A DNA stretch of 64,000 nt from the NCBI GenBank assembly GCA_030425195.1, contig JAUIAV010000010.1, forward strand, positions 167,596 to 231,595, in the 5' to 3' direction. A program made the position numbers and the translations under genes. The notes under the pieces were generated by a model that was not told the origin of the DNA, did no database searches, and worked only from the letters and a program-made list of their open reading frames with translations. Origin of the DNA: Gammaproteobacteria bacterium. Its GTDB lineage: Bacteria > Pseudomonadota > Gammaproteobacteria > Pseudomonadales > Azotimanducaceae. Within the stretch, counting starts at the first letter, position 1; the number at the start of each line of letters is the position of its first letter. This document shows positions 24,160 to 32,604 of the stretch, one piece after another.

Positions 24160-26415
24160 ATGCAGCTCGCATTCGCCATCTACAAGTACTTCCCCTACGG
24201 CGGAATTCAGCGGGATCTTCTGAAGATCGCCCGCGCCGCCCTGGCCCGCGGGCATCGGGTGCGCATCTATGCGATCCGCTGGGAGGCACCGCTGCCGGAA
24301 GATGCGCTGGACGTGCACCTGATCCCGGTGGAAGCGGTGGCCAATCACACCCTCTACGAGCGCTTTGCCGAGCAGATGCTTGCCCACGTGAAAGCCCATC
24401 CGGTGGATCTCCTGATCGGCATGAACAAGATGCCGGGGCTCGACGTCTACTACGCCGGCGATTCCTGCTATGAGGAAAAGGCGCGCAGCCAGCGGAGCCA
24501 GCTGTACCGGTCGCTGCCCCGCTACCGGCATTTCTCCGATTTCGAGCGGTCCGTGTTCGACCCGCTGGTGGACACTCAGATCCTGACCATCTCCGACATC
24601 CAGACACCGTATTTCATCCGCTACTACGGCACCGCGCGAGACCGCTTCCACCCGCTTCCACCCGGCATCGAGCCGGATCGTGTCGCACCCGCTGACAGGG
24701 AGGCGATCGGGGCCGCGTTCCGGGCGGAATTCGGTCTGGCGGAGGATGCCCTGCTGCTCCTGTTCATCGGATCCGGATTCATCAAGAAAGGCCTGGACCG
24801 GGCCCTGCTCGCCGTGAAGGCTCTGCCGGCCGATCTCTACGAGCGCTGCACGCTGTTCGTGCTGGGCCGGGACCATGCGGAGCCTTTCCGGCGGATGGCC
24901 ATCCGGCTCGGTATTGCGGATCGCGTGCGTTTCTTCACCGAAGGCCGTGACGACGTGCCGCGGTTCCTGTTCGGTGCAGACGCTCTCATGCTGCCGGCCT
25001 ATGACGAAAATGCCGGCATGGTCATTCTCGAGGCCATGTTTGCCGGCGTGCCGGCCCTGGTGACCCGCAACTGCGGGTATGCCCGCTACCTGGAAGAGGC
25101 GGAAGCCGGACTGCTCGCCGGGCTGCCCTTCGATCAGGGCCGGTTCAATGCCCAGCTCGTGGAGCTGCTGACCTCCGAGGCGCGCCCTGACTGGATCCGC
25201 CGCGGGATGGCCATGGCCGAACGCAGGGAACTCTTCACGCTGGCGGATACTGCGGTGGACTACCTCGAGCAGTTTGCTGCCGGGCGCCGGCCGCTTGTGG
25301 CCTTTGCCCTGTTCAAGGTCTTTCCTTACGGCGGTCTGCAGCGCGACTTTCTCCGGGTGGCGACCGAGTGTGCCCGCCGGGGTATGCGGATCCGCGTCTA
25401 TACGCTGTCCTGGGAAGGACCCGTGCCCGACGGTATCGACGTGGTGATCGTGCCCGTGAACGCGGTGACCAATCACGTGCGCTATCGCCGTTTCGCGGAC
25501 TGGGTGATCGCGGACCAGCGCCTGCGTCCCGTCGACTGTCTTGTGGGCTTCAACAAGATGCCCGGCCTCGACGTCTACTATGCGGCGGATTCCTGCTACG
25601 AGGAAAAAGCGCAGCAGCTCCGATCTCCCACCTACCGGCTCACAGGAAGATACCGGCTGTTCTCCCGCTTCGAGCACGCGGTGTTCGACCCGGACAGCGG
25701 CGTGGAGGTTCTGCTCATCGCGGGGCAGCAGAAGGACATCTTTCAGAAGTTCTATCACACGCCGGACGACAGGCTGCACATCCTGCCACCGGGGATCGCG
25801 GAGGACCGGCGCCGTGGTTCAGATTCGCCACGGCTGCGCTGCGAGTTCCGCCGCGAGTTCGGAATCCGGGATCATGAGATTCTGCTGCTGCTGATCGGGT
25901 CCGGTTTCATCACGAAGGGGCTGGACCGGGCGCTCGTTGCCATGGCGGCCCTGCCGGAAACCCTGCAGGAGCGCGTGCGCTTCTTTGTGATCGGCCAGGA
26001 CAATCCCCGGCAGTTTCTGAGACTGGCCGAGGAGCTCCGGATCGAGGACCGGCTGACCATATTCGCGGGCAGGGACGATGTGCCCCGTTTTCTTCAGGGT
26101 GCCGACATCATGGTGCATCCGGCTTATATGGAAAGCGGCGGAATCGTGCTGATCGAGGCCCTGGTCGCCGGACTGCCCGTCATCGCGACGGACGTCTGCG
26201 GCTTCGCCCATTACGTGGAGGAATCCGGCGGAGGTGTGCTCATCGGAAGTCCGTTTTCCCAGGAGATGCTGAACGGTGAGCTGGAACGTCTCGTTTCCGA
26301 CGACGGCTTCCGTCTCCAGTGTGCGGAGAAGGGCGCGGCATTCGGGCGCACGGCGGACGTCTACCGCATGGCAGAACGCGCCGCGGACCTGATCGAGGCG
26401 AAGATCGTTGGCTGA
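24160..26415 (+). CDS. tandem WaaG-WaaG fused GT4 glycosyltransferase
   Basis: A 751-residue protein made of two complete WaaG-like GT4 enzymes joined head to tail, with half 1 at about residues 1-373 and half 2 at about 378-751. Each half has the N-terminal FPYGG(I/L)QRD loop, NKMPGLDVYYA(G/A)DSCYEEK and GSGFI(K/T)KGLDRAL. Each also has a donor-site E-x7-E (ENAGMVILE and ESGGIVLIE). Half 2 keeps the WaaG-like KDIFQKFYHTPDDRLHILPPGI, while half 1 has diverged there. WaaG normally is about 370 residues and adds the first outer-core sugar to heptose II. The fused protein may add two successive sugars. It ends 8 bp inside waaP. Confidence 0.9.
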   Translation: MQLAFAIYKYFPYGGIQRDLLKIARAALARGHRVRIYAIRWEAPLPEDALDVHLIPVEAVANHTLYERFAEQMLAHVKAHPVDLLIGMNKMPGLDVYYAGDSCYEEKARSQRSQLYRSLPRYRHFSDFERSVFDPLVDTQILTISDIQTPYFIRYYGTARDRFHPLPPGIEPDRVAPADREAIGAAFRAEFGLAEDALLLLFIGSGFIKKGLDRALLAVKALPADLYERCTLFVLGRDHAEPFRRMAIRLGIADRVRFFTEGRDDVPRFLFGADALMLPAYDENAGMVILEAMFAGVPALVTRNCGYARYLEEAEAGLLAGLPFDQGRFNAQLVELLTSEARPDWIRRGMAMAERRELFTLADTAVDYLEQFAAGRRPLVAFALFKVFPYGGLQRDFLRVATECARRGMRIRVYTLSWEGPVPDGIDVVIVPVNAVTNHVRYRRFADWVIADQRLRPVDCLVGFNKMPGLDVYYAADSCYEEKAQQLRSPTYRLTGRYRLFSRFEHAVFDPDSGVEVLLIAGQQKDIFQKFYHTPDDRLHILPPGIAEDRRRGSDSPRLRCEFRREFGIRDHEILLLLIGSGFITKGLDRALVAMAALPETLQERVRFFVIGQDNPRQFLRLAEELRIEDRLTIFAGRDDVPRFLQGADIMVHPAYMESGGIVLIEALVAGLPVIATDVCGFAHYVEESGGGVLIGSPFSQEMLNGELERLVSDDGFRLQCAEKGAAFGRTADVYRMAERAADLIEAKIVG

Positions 26416-27214
26416 CGTTTATCTTCGAAGCGATGTGGCGGCGCATTTCACCGGCGACCCGGTGGCCCGGGCCTGGGCGATGGACGGCGAGATGGTGCGG
26501 AACGTGGCGGGCCGGCAGACGTTGCGTGTGGAGCTCGACGGCGGCGCCTTCTACCTGAAACGGCATCGTGGCGTCGGCATGGCGGAGGTGCTCAAGAACT
26601 GGCTGGTCGGCAAGCGGCCGGTGGTAGGCGCGCTCAATGAATTCGAAGCCTGCCAGCACCTTCAGGCCTGTGGCCTGACCGCACCCCGGGTTGCGGCGTT
26701 TGCCCAGGATGATGCCTGGGCTCCGGGCCGGTCCTCCTTCATCCTCACCGATGCTCTGGAGGGGTATGAGGACCTCAAGGTCAGGACGCTGCGCTGGCTG
26801 GAGGTACCGCCGACGCCGGAAGAAAAACGTCGTCTCGTGATGCGCGTAGCGGATTTCGCCCGGCGTTTTCACCAGGCCGGTCTGGTCCATCGGGATTTCT
26901 ATCTCTGTCATCTGCTCGAGCACGCGGACGCAGCGCGCGATCTGGGCGTGCTCGATCTGCATCGTGCACTCATCTTCGACGAGATTCCGGAAAGCTGGCG
27001 CAGGAAAGATCTGGCGGCACTGCTGTATTCGGCGCTGGACCTGCCGCTCGGCTGGCGGGCGTGGCTGCGCTTCGTTCGCGTCTACACCGGCCGGCCGCTC
27101 AGGGAAGTCTTCCGGGAGGACGGCGCGTTCTGGCGGTCCGTCTACCGGCGGGCGCGGGCGCTGTACCGGAAGGGTGAGCGCAAGTCCCTGACCCGGGGAA
27201 ATTTCCAGCCGTGA
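26408..27214 (+). CDS. waaP: LPS core heptose(I) kinase WaaP
   Basis: Phosphorylates heptose I of the inner core, which stabilises the outer membrane. At 268 residues it contains FYLKRHRGVGMAEVLKNWL (ATP-binding Lys), FILTDALEGYEDLK, GLVHRDFYLCHLLEH (catalytic Asp in HRDFYxxH) and LGVLDLHRALI (metal Asp). The last stretch, RRARALYRKGERK, is the usual WaaP tail. It starts at TTG 26408 inside the preceding gene, and its stop overlaps the next gene by 4 bp. Confidence 0.95.
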   Translation: MADVYLRSDVAAHFTGDPVARAWAMDGEMVRNVAGRQTLRVELDGGAFYLKRHRGVGMAEVLKNWLVGKRPVVGALNEFEACQHLQACGLTAPRVAAFAQDDAWAPGRSSFILTDALEGYEDLKVRTLRWLEVPPTPEEKRRLVMRVADFARRFHQAGLVHRDFYLCHLLEHADAARDLGVLDLHRALIFDEIPESWRRKDLAALLYSALDLPLGWRAWLRFVRVYTGRPLREVFREDGAFWRSVYRRARALYRKGERKSLTRGNFQP

Positions 27215-28614
27215 AGGAAATCACCGTTTCCGAACTGCCCGGCCTGGGTGCGGGGGTTCGCGCGCCCTTCGTCCTTCGCCTGACGTCATCCGCCTGGCAC
27301 TGCAGCGAGGTGCTGCGGGTGCTGCCTGGCCGCCGGATCGTCCTGCGGGCGGTGCCGATCGCGTCGTCTCACGACGATGAAGGCGATCGGATTCTGAAAC
27401 TCTTCATCGGCCGGGGGCACGTCCGCTATCGGGCCCGGGAACAGCGTGGGCTCGTCTGGCTTCTGGGGGCGGACCTGCCGGTGCCCGGGATCTCGGGAAG
27501 CTTTGACGAGCCGGGTCTGAGCGGGCTCGAGATCGAATACCTGCCGGGAGCGGCCGTGATTGCGCCTCAGGATCAGACCGCCGTCGAAGCCGCCGCCGGG
27601 CTGCTCGGCCGCATGCACGATGCCGGTCTCTGGCAGGTGGATCTGCACCTGAAGAACTTCGTCACTACGGATCGAGGGCTCCACGCTGTGGACGGTGACG
27701 GAGTCCGGCGCCGTGCCGATCCGGTGCCGCACGGCCGCGGCCTGGAAGACCTCGCACTTCTCGCCGCACAGCGCCCCCCTTCGGAAGATCCCGGTGCGGA
27801 CGGTCTGGTCGCCGCCTACGCGGCGGCACGTGACATCCCGCCGGCAGCGACGGATGAGTTCGCCCGGAAGCTGGCCCGGGCCCGTCGCGGCAGACTGAAG
27901 CGGTATCTCAGAAAATGTTTTCGTGAGTGCACGGAGTTTTCCGTGACCGAGCGGGAAGGATTCCGGTGCTTCGCCGATCGGGCTCAGGGCCAGGCGGTGC
28001 TGGACACCCTGCTCGAGCGCGGTGTCTTCACTCGGGATGCGGACTTTCTCCGGATGGAGGCGGTGAAGCGGGGCAACAGCGCCACGCTGGTACGAACCAA
28101 CGATCCGGGTGTGATCATCAAACGCTACAACATCAAGAGCCTGAGCCAGGGCTTCCGGCGGCTGATCCGCCCGGTGCCCCGCTACCGGCGAGCCTGGATG
28201 TGCGGACAGCTTCTGGGTTTCCTCGACATACCCACCGCCAAACCGCTGGCGCTGGTGGAAGAGAAGCGACGTTTGCTCCCGGGCGTTGCATATCTCGTCC
28301 AGGAGGATCTCGGCACCCGGGACCTTGCGGCAGAGATCGCCGATTCCGGGTGTCCGGATACGCTGGCGGACGAGGTGGCCGTACTCTTCGCTCAGCTCCG
28401 ACGGGTCGGAATCACTCACGGGGATACGAAGGCCACGAATTTCCTGATCCATCAGGACCGGGTCCATCTGATCGATCTCGACGCCATGCGCCTCGTCCCT
28501 GCAGAAAGGGCAGGTCGCGGTTTCGGGCGCGACCTCGAACGTTTTCTCGACAACTGGGACGCGGACACGCGCGCCGTTTTCGAGGCAGCCTTCCGCCGGG
28601 CGGGGCTGACATAG
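27211..28614 (+). CDS. double LPS-kinase-fold protein
   Basis: A 467-residue protein with two kinase-like folds. The first half carries ILKLFI (ATP Lys), GLEIEYLPGAAV, then LWQVDLHLKNFV (a catalytic-loop-like DxHxxN) and LHAVDGDGVR. The second half has IIKRYNI, YLVQEDLGTRDLA, ITHGDTKATNFLI (catalytic loop) and VHLIDLDAMRL (metal Asp). I recall a protein of similar size and layout at the equivalent place in P. aeruginosa (PA5006). It is likely involved in core phosphorylation, but neither target sugar nor activity is known. GTG 27211 overlaps waaP by 4 bp. Confidence 0.78.
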   Translation: MKEITVSELPGLGAGVRAPFVLRLTSSAWHCSEVLRVLPGRRIVLRAVPIASSHDDEGDRILKLFIGRGHVRYRAREQRGLVWLLGADLPVPGISGSFDEPGLSGLEIEYLPGAAVIAPQDQTAVEAAAGLLGRMHDAGLWQVDLHLKNFVTTDRGLHAVDGDGVRRRADPVPHGRGLEDLALLAAQRPPSEDPGADGLVAAYAAARDIPPAATDEFARKLARARRGRLKRYLRKCFRECTEFSVTEREGFRCFADRAQGQAVLDTLLERGVFTRDADFLRMEAVKRGNSATLVRTNDPGVIIKRYNIKSLSQGFRRLIRPVPRYRRAWMCGQLLGFLDIPTAKPLALVEEKRRLLPGVAYLVQEDLGTRDLAAEIADSGCPDTLADEVAVLFAQLRRVGITHGDTKATNFLIHQDRVHLIDLDAMRLVPAERAGRGFGRDLERFLDNWDADTRAVFEAAFRRAGLT

Positions 28615-28663
28615 CTGATATAGTAGCGCCCTCCTGTAAACCCCAGCTGGAATCATTCGAGCC

Positions 28664-30400
28664 TTGATCATTCTCGGTCTGTCCGGTGCCCTCAACCATG
28701 ATCCTTCCGCTGCGCTGCTGGTGGATGGCGAAGTGGTGGCGGCCGCCGAAGAGGAGCGGTTCATCCGCGAGAAGCATGCCAAGAACCGCATGCCGCTGGA
28801 GGCGGCGCGCTACTGCCTGGCCGAAGCGGGTATCAGCGGCCGGGATGTGGACGTGGTCGCCTTCCCCTTCGCCCCGATCAGTCTGAGCAGTCCGGCCCGG
28901 TGGCATTACGCGAAGCGCTACTGGTACGCGCCTGACCGGTCGCTGGACGCACTGTTCAACGGCAACCGTCGATACCGGCGGAACCGGGCCCGGGTACTCG
29001 AGGCGGGAACCGCTTTCGGCATTGACTGGGACCGGACCGAGTTCGTCCCGGTCGAGCACCATCTGGCGCATGCGTCGAGCGCCTACCACCTGTCAGGATT
29101 CAGGGAGAAGACGGCCATTCTCGGTGTGGACGGGAAGGGCGAGTACGCCACCACGTTCTTCGGCTACGGAGAAAACGGCGTGATCCACAAGATCCGGGAG
29201 TTCTACGACCCGGACTCCCTGAGCGGCGTCTATGGCGCGATCACCGAGTTCCTCGGATTCGAGATGCTGGATGGCGAGTACAAGGTCATGGGCATGGCGC
29301 CGTACGGCGATGCGACCCGCTACGATCTGAGTCCGCTGATCCGCCGCAGGGGCCACGGCTTCGAAGTGGATACCAGCCTGGTGAACACGGTGGGACTGCG
29401 CCGGTACAAGGAGAACGGTGTCGGCTACTACTTCAGCGACAAGCTGATCGAATGGCTCGGCCCGCGGCGCAAGGGCGACGTGGCCGATGAGCCCTACATA
29501 CACTACGCGGCCGCCATGCAGCAGCTGTTCGAGGACTGGTGTCTCGACCTGCTCGACACGTATCTGGGCGATCTTTTGAAGGAAACGGGGAAGCTTGCCT
29601 TTGCCGGAGGCGGGGCGCTCAACGTGAAGCTCAACCAGCGCATCGTCGCGCTCGATCACGTGGACGAACTCTTCGTACAGCCGGCAGCGGGAGATTCGGG
29701 CACGGCGCTGGGAGCGGCCACCTTCGTCGCCGCCGGGCGCGGCGAGCGTCTGTCGCGGATGAATCACGCCTATCTCGGCCCGGCATACGGTGAGACTGCG
29801 TGTCTTGCCGCGCTGAACGCCGCCGCAGAGCCCATCGACTTCCGGAAGCTCGATGACGTATCCGGCCAGACCGCGGACATCCTTGCCGCCGGCAATCCGG
29901 TAGCCTGGTTTCAGGGGCGCATGGAATTCGGTCCGAGAGCGCTGGGCGGTCGCAGCATTCTCGGCTGCCCGAGTGCCCCGGGTATTGCGGATCGGATCAA
30001 CGAGCAGATCAAATTCCGGGAACGCTGGCGGCCGTTCTGCCCGAGCGTGCTCGATACGGTGGCGGCGGACATCATTCAGACGGACCACCCGGCGCCGTTC
30101 ATGACCATCACGTTCGACGTCAACGAAGCCTGGAAAACGCGCATCCCGGAGGTGGTCCATGAAGACGGCACGGCCCGGGTTCAGATCGTCAGCCGGGACC
30201 AGAATGCCCGTTATTACGATCTGATCGCGGCGCTCGAGCAGCGCACGGGAAATGCGGTGGTGCTGAACACGTCTCTGAACCGTCGCGGTGAACCCATGGT
30301 CTGTTCACCCGAAGACGCGCTGAACATGTTCTTCGGCTCCGATCTCGAATACCTGGTGATGGAAGACTATCTCGTCACCAAGGCGGCTGCCGGTGACTGA
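28664..30400 (+). CDS. LPS core carbamoyltransferase (NodU/CmcH family)
   Basis: Transfers a carbamoyl group from carbamoyl phosphate, probably to a core heptose. It is a 578-residue NodU/HypF-like protein. The TsaD-like N-terminal half has ILGLSGALNHDPSAALLVDG, then VEHHLAHASSAYH (His residues that bind metal) and VDGKGEYATTFF. The C-terminal half has GGGALNVKLNQRI, FGPRALGGRSILG and RERWRPFCPSVL. P. aeruginosa carries a carbamoyltransferase (WapO, PA5005) at this position, and heptose II of its core is carbamoylated. The start is TTG 28664. The next gene overlaps the stop by 8 bp. Confidence 0.9.
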   Translation: MIILGLSGALNHDPSAALLVDGEVVAAAEEERFIREKHAKNRMPLEAARYCLAEAGISGRDVDVVAFPFAPISLSSPARWHYAKRYWYAPDRSLDALFNGNRRYRRNRARVLEAGTAFGIDWDRTEFVPVEHHLAHASSAYHLSGFREKTAILGVDGKGEYATTFFGYGENGVIHKIREFYDPDSLSGVYGAITEFLGFEMLDGEYKVMGMAPYGDATRYDLSPLIRRRGHGFEVDTSLVNTVGLRRYKENGVGYYFSDKLIEWLGPRRKGDVADEPYIHYAAAMQQLFEDWCLDLLDTYLGDLLKETGKLAFAGGGALNVKLNQRIVALDHVDELFVQPAAGDSGTALGAATFVAAGRGERLSRMNHAYLGPAYGETACLAALNAAAEPIDFRKLDDVSGQTADILAAGNPVAWFQGRMEFGPRALGGRSILGCPSAPGIADRINEQIKFRERWRPFCPSVLDTVAADIIQTDHPAPFMTITFDVNEAWKTRIPEVVHEDGTARVQIVSRDQNARYYDLIAALEQRTGNAVVLNTSLNRRGEPMVCSPEDALNMFFGSDLEYLVMEDYLVTKAAAGD

Positions 30401-31472
30401 AACGGTCGTTCTGCAGATTGCGCCGAACGATCATCCGCCATTTGCGGACATCCTCGAAACCTACCAGCAGGCACTGGCCCTGGTGAATGCCGGTGTGGAG
30501 ACGCTGGTGCTCGGCGAACCGAGGGGGGAGCCGGTGCCGGGCTGCCGCTACCTGGGTCTGACCGATCTGTCCCGGGTCAGAGCCGCGGGTAAAGCGCTCC
30601 GGCAGCAGTTAGCCGGTCGCCCCCGCCTGGCAATCTGTCATCGCTACCGGGCCTACCGGGTGCTCCGCGCGAGCGGACTCAGGGTTCCGGTAGTGGTCGC
30701 CGTCGCCCACGAGTTCGGTTTCTTCAAACGGCGGCAGCGCCGTCTGGAGAGACGCCTGTTTGCCCGGGATGTGCACTTCGCGGGTGTGTCCCCGGCGGTG
30801 CAGGCGGAGCTTGCCCGCACCGTTGCCGACCCGCTCTGCCTGCCCAATGCCCTGGATCTGGAATCCGTGCGGGCCCGCAGCCTGGGCCGGGAAGCGGCCC
30901 TGGCACGGCTGGAGGTTGCCGGCAGCGACGCGTTCACCATCGGCCTGGTAGGCCGCCTGGTGGAGAAGAAATCACCGGAGCTGGCCATCGAGGCGCTGAG
31001 ACGGCTCCGGGCACGTGCAGAAAACGTTCGACTGCTCGTTATCGGCGATGGGCCGCTCAGAACGGCGCTTCAGAGTCAGGCGGAGGATCTGCCGGTCACT
31101 TTCTGCGGGTTCGTGCCCGAAGCCCGGCGCTATCTGCAGGCCCTCGATCTGCTGCTGCTGACGTCGCAGGAGGTGGAAGCCTTCGGAATGGTGGCGCTCG
31201 AAGCCATGGCGGCAGGTGTTCCGGTGGTGGCGGGACCCACACCGGGCCCCCAGTTCGTGCTGGGAAGCAGCGGTTTCTACTACAACCGTCGGCAACCGGA
31301 CGAGATCGCCGACGCGATTGAGGAAGCCCGCAGAGCGGGTGAATCCGGCGAGCTGGCCGAACGGCTGGATCATGCGCTGGAGCGGGCGGAACGTGAGTTC
31401 TCGATTCAGGCCCTGGCGGGCAGACTGGCGCCGCTTACGGGCGCCGGGCAGGTGGTTCAGGACTTCCGGTAG
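30393..31472 (+). CDS. GT4-family glycosyltransferase, LPS core
   Basis: A 359-residue retaining glycosyltransferase. The C-terminal half is clear: FTIGLVGRLVEKKSPELAIEAL, LLVIGDGPLR, VTFCGFVPEARRYLQALDLLLLTS, then EAFGMVALE (E-x7-E donor site) and AMAAGVPVVA. The N-terminal half is loosely conserved. By position it could be the counterpart of WapH, a core glucosyl- or N-acetylglucosaminyltransferase, but this is an inference. GTG 30393 overlaps the carbamoyltransferase. The stop overlaps the convergent acyltransferase by 16 bp. Confidence 0.85.
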   Translation: MTETVVLQIAPNDHPPFADILETYQQALALVNAGVETLVLGEPRGEPVPGCRYLGLTDLSRVRAAGKALRQQLAGRPRLAICHRYRAYRVLRASGLRVPVVVAVAHEFGFFKRRQRRLERRLFARDVHFAGVSPAVQAELARTVADPLCLPNALDLESVRARSLGREAALARLEVAGSDAFTIGLVGRLVEKKSPELAIEALRRLRARAENVRLLVIGDGPLRTALQSQAEDLPVTFCGFVPEARRYLQALDLLLLTSQEVEAFGMVALEAMAAGVPVVAGPTPGPQFVLGSSGFYYNRRQPDEIADAIEEARRAGESGELAERLDHALERAEREFSIQALAGRLAPLTGAGQVVQDFR

Positions 31473-32356
31473 AAGGAGGGCTCGCCCTCGGGGCGCGTCT
31501 TGAACCGCCGGTGCATCCACAGATACTGCTCCGGATACCGGTGAATGGCCGACTCGATCACCTGATTGATGGCCGTGGCATCTGCCACATCGTCACCCAC
31601 CGGGAATCCGGTGAGCGGTTCGCTGAAGTACAGGTCCCAGGTGAGGTCGCTCAGGTTTCTGAAATTGCTGACCAGCAGCACCGGTGACCGGTTGAAGGCG
31701 GCGAGCTTGGCCGTGGCCGTGATGGAGGCCGTCGGGATGCCGAAGAAAGGTGCGAACACCGAGCGCTTCCGGCCGTAGTCCTGATCCGCCGCATACCAGA
31801 TCACCCGCCCGGCTTTCAGTCGACGCAGGATCGTGCGGGTATCCGACCGCTCGATCACCGCACCGAAATACCGGCTCCGGCCGCGGACCTGCAGCCACTC
31901 CCAGACCGGATTCTTGTTCTCCCGGTAGATCACGTCCACGTCGACGTCTTTCATGCCCGGGCCCATGACGTCCAGAGCGGAGAAATGGCCGCCCAGCAGC
32001 ACCACCCCCCGGCCTTCTGTCCGGCAGTCTTCGAGCCGGACGCTGTCGTGCAGTCGGGTGCGGCCGGCAATATCCCTGCCCGGGTTGAGCCAGACGGTGG
32101 TGGATTCCAGCACGCCCATCACCGTATGCCTGAACGAGGCGCGGGCCAGGGCTTCCCGGTCGGCCTCCGGCATGTCGGGAAAGCACAGGGCCAGGTTGGT
32201 GCGGGTGATCTCGCGACGGGCGCGTGCGAAGACGAAAGCCACGGCGCCCAGGGCGCCGGAAAGCCATGCGATGGCGGACAGCGGCAACCGGGCGATCAGC
32301 CAGGCGAACCCGACCAGGATCCAGGTGGGCCAGACGCGGACGTCATAGATCTTCAA
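31457..32356 (-). CDS. lpxL: lipid A biosynthesis acyltransferase (LpxL/HtrB family)
   Basis: Adds a secondary acyl chain to lipid A at the inner membrane. It has the HX4D motif in LLGGHFSALDVMGPGM, RRLKAGRVIWYAADQDYG and the N-terminal VWPTWILVGFAWLIARLPL membrane anchor. The start is uncertain. TTG 32356 gives 299 residues, near the E. coli LpxL length. The frame continues upstream to TTG 32551 through a 12-bp repeat array encoding a (D/N)-R-(K/E)-P run. No good ribosome site supports either. It is divergent from hldE, with which it could share a promoter region. Confidence 0.85.
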   Translation of the reverse strand: MKIYDVRVWPTWILVGFAWLIARLPLSAIAWLSGALGAVAFVFARARREITRTNLALCFPDMPEADREALARASFRHTVMGVLESTTVWLNPGRDIAGRTRLHDSVRLEDCRTEGRGVVLLGGHFSALDVMGPGMKDVDVDVIYRENKNPVWEWLQVRGRSRYFGAVIERSDTRTILRRLKAGRVIWYAADQDYGRKRSVFAPFFGIPTASITATAKLAAFNRSPVLLVSNFRNLSDLTWDLYFSEPLTGFPVGDDVADATAINQVIESAIHRYPEQYLWMHRRFKTRPEGEPSFYRKS

Positions 32357-32383
32357 ACGCTTTCTGACCCGGCGTCTTCTGCC

Positions 32384-32443
32384 GGGCTTTCTATCCGGCT
32401 TTCTGTCCGGCTCTCTGTTCGGCTTTCTGTCCAGGTTTCTTTC
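32384..32443. repeat. 12-bp tandem repeat, about five units, upstream of or within lpxL
   Basis: Units at 32384-32395, 32396-32407, 32408-32419, 32420-32431 and 32432-32443. The second and fourth are identical, and the others differ at a few bases. On the minus strand, in the acyltransferase frame, they read (D/N)RKP-like tetrapeptides, directly followed by an Arg-rich stretch before the membrane anchor. Confidence 0.7.
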
Positions 32444-32604
32444 CGAGTTTGCCGGGGAGTGCCGTGCCGGGCACTGGTTCAATCCGGTCCGGCTGGCCGC
32501 TGGCTGGCCCGGATTGTAGCAGGGGGAGCCTGTGATACCATCGGGCCGCAATTTCGCGCCGGCGCCAGCTCACCGGATCCGATCTGACAGTTCATACCCA
32601 GTAA

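Noticed and set aside
22897..25779. 960-codon minus-strand open frame opposite waaF, waaC and the double GT
   Set aside because: It crosses three solid sense genes, has no motif and starts nowhere sensible. High GC suppresses stop codons.
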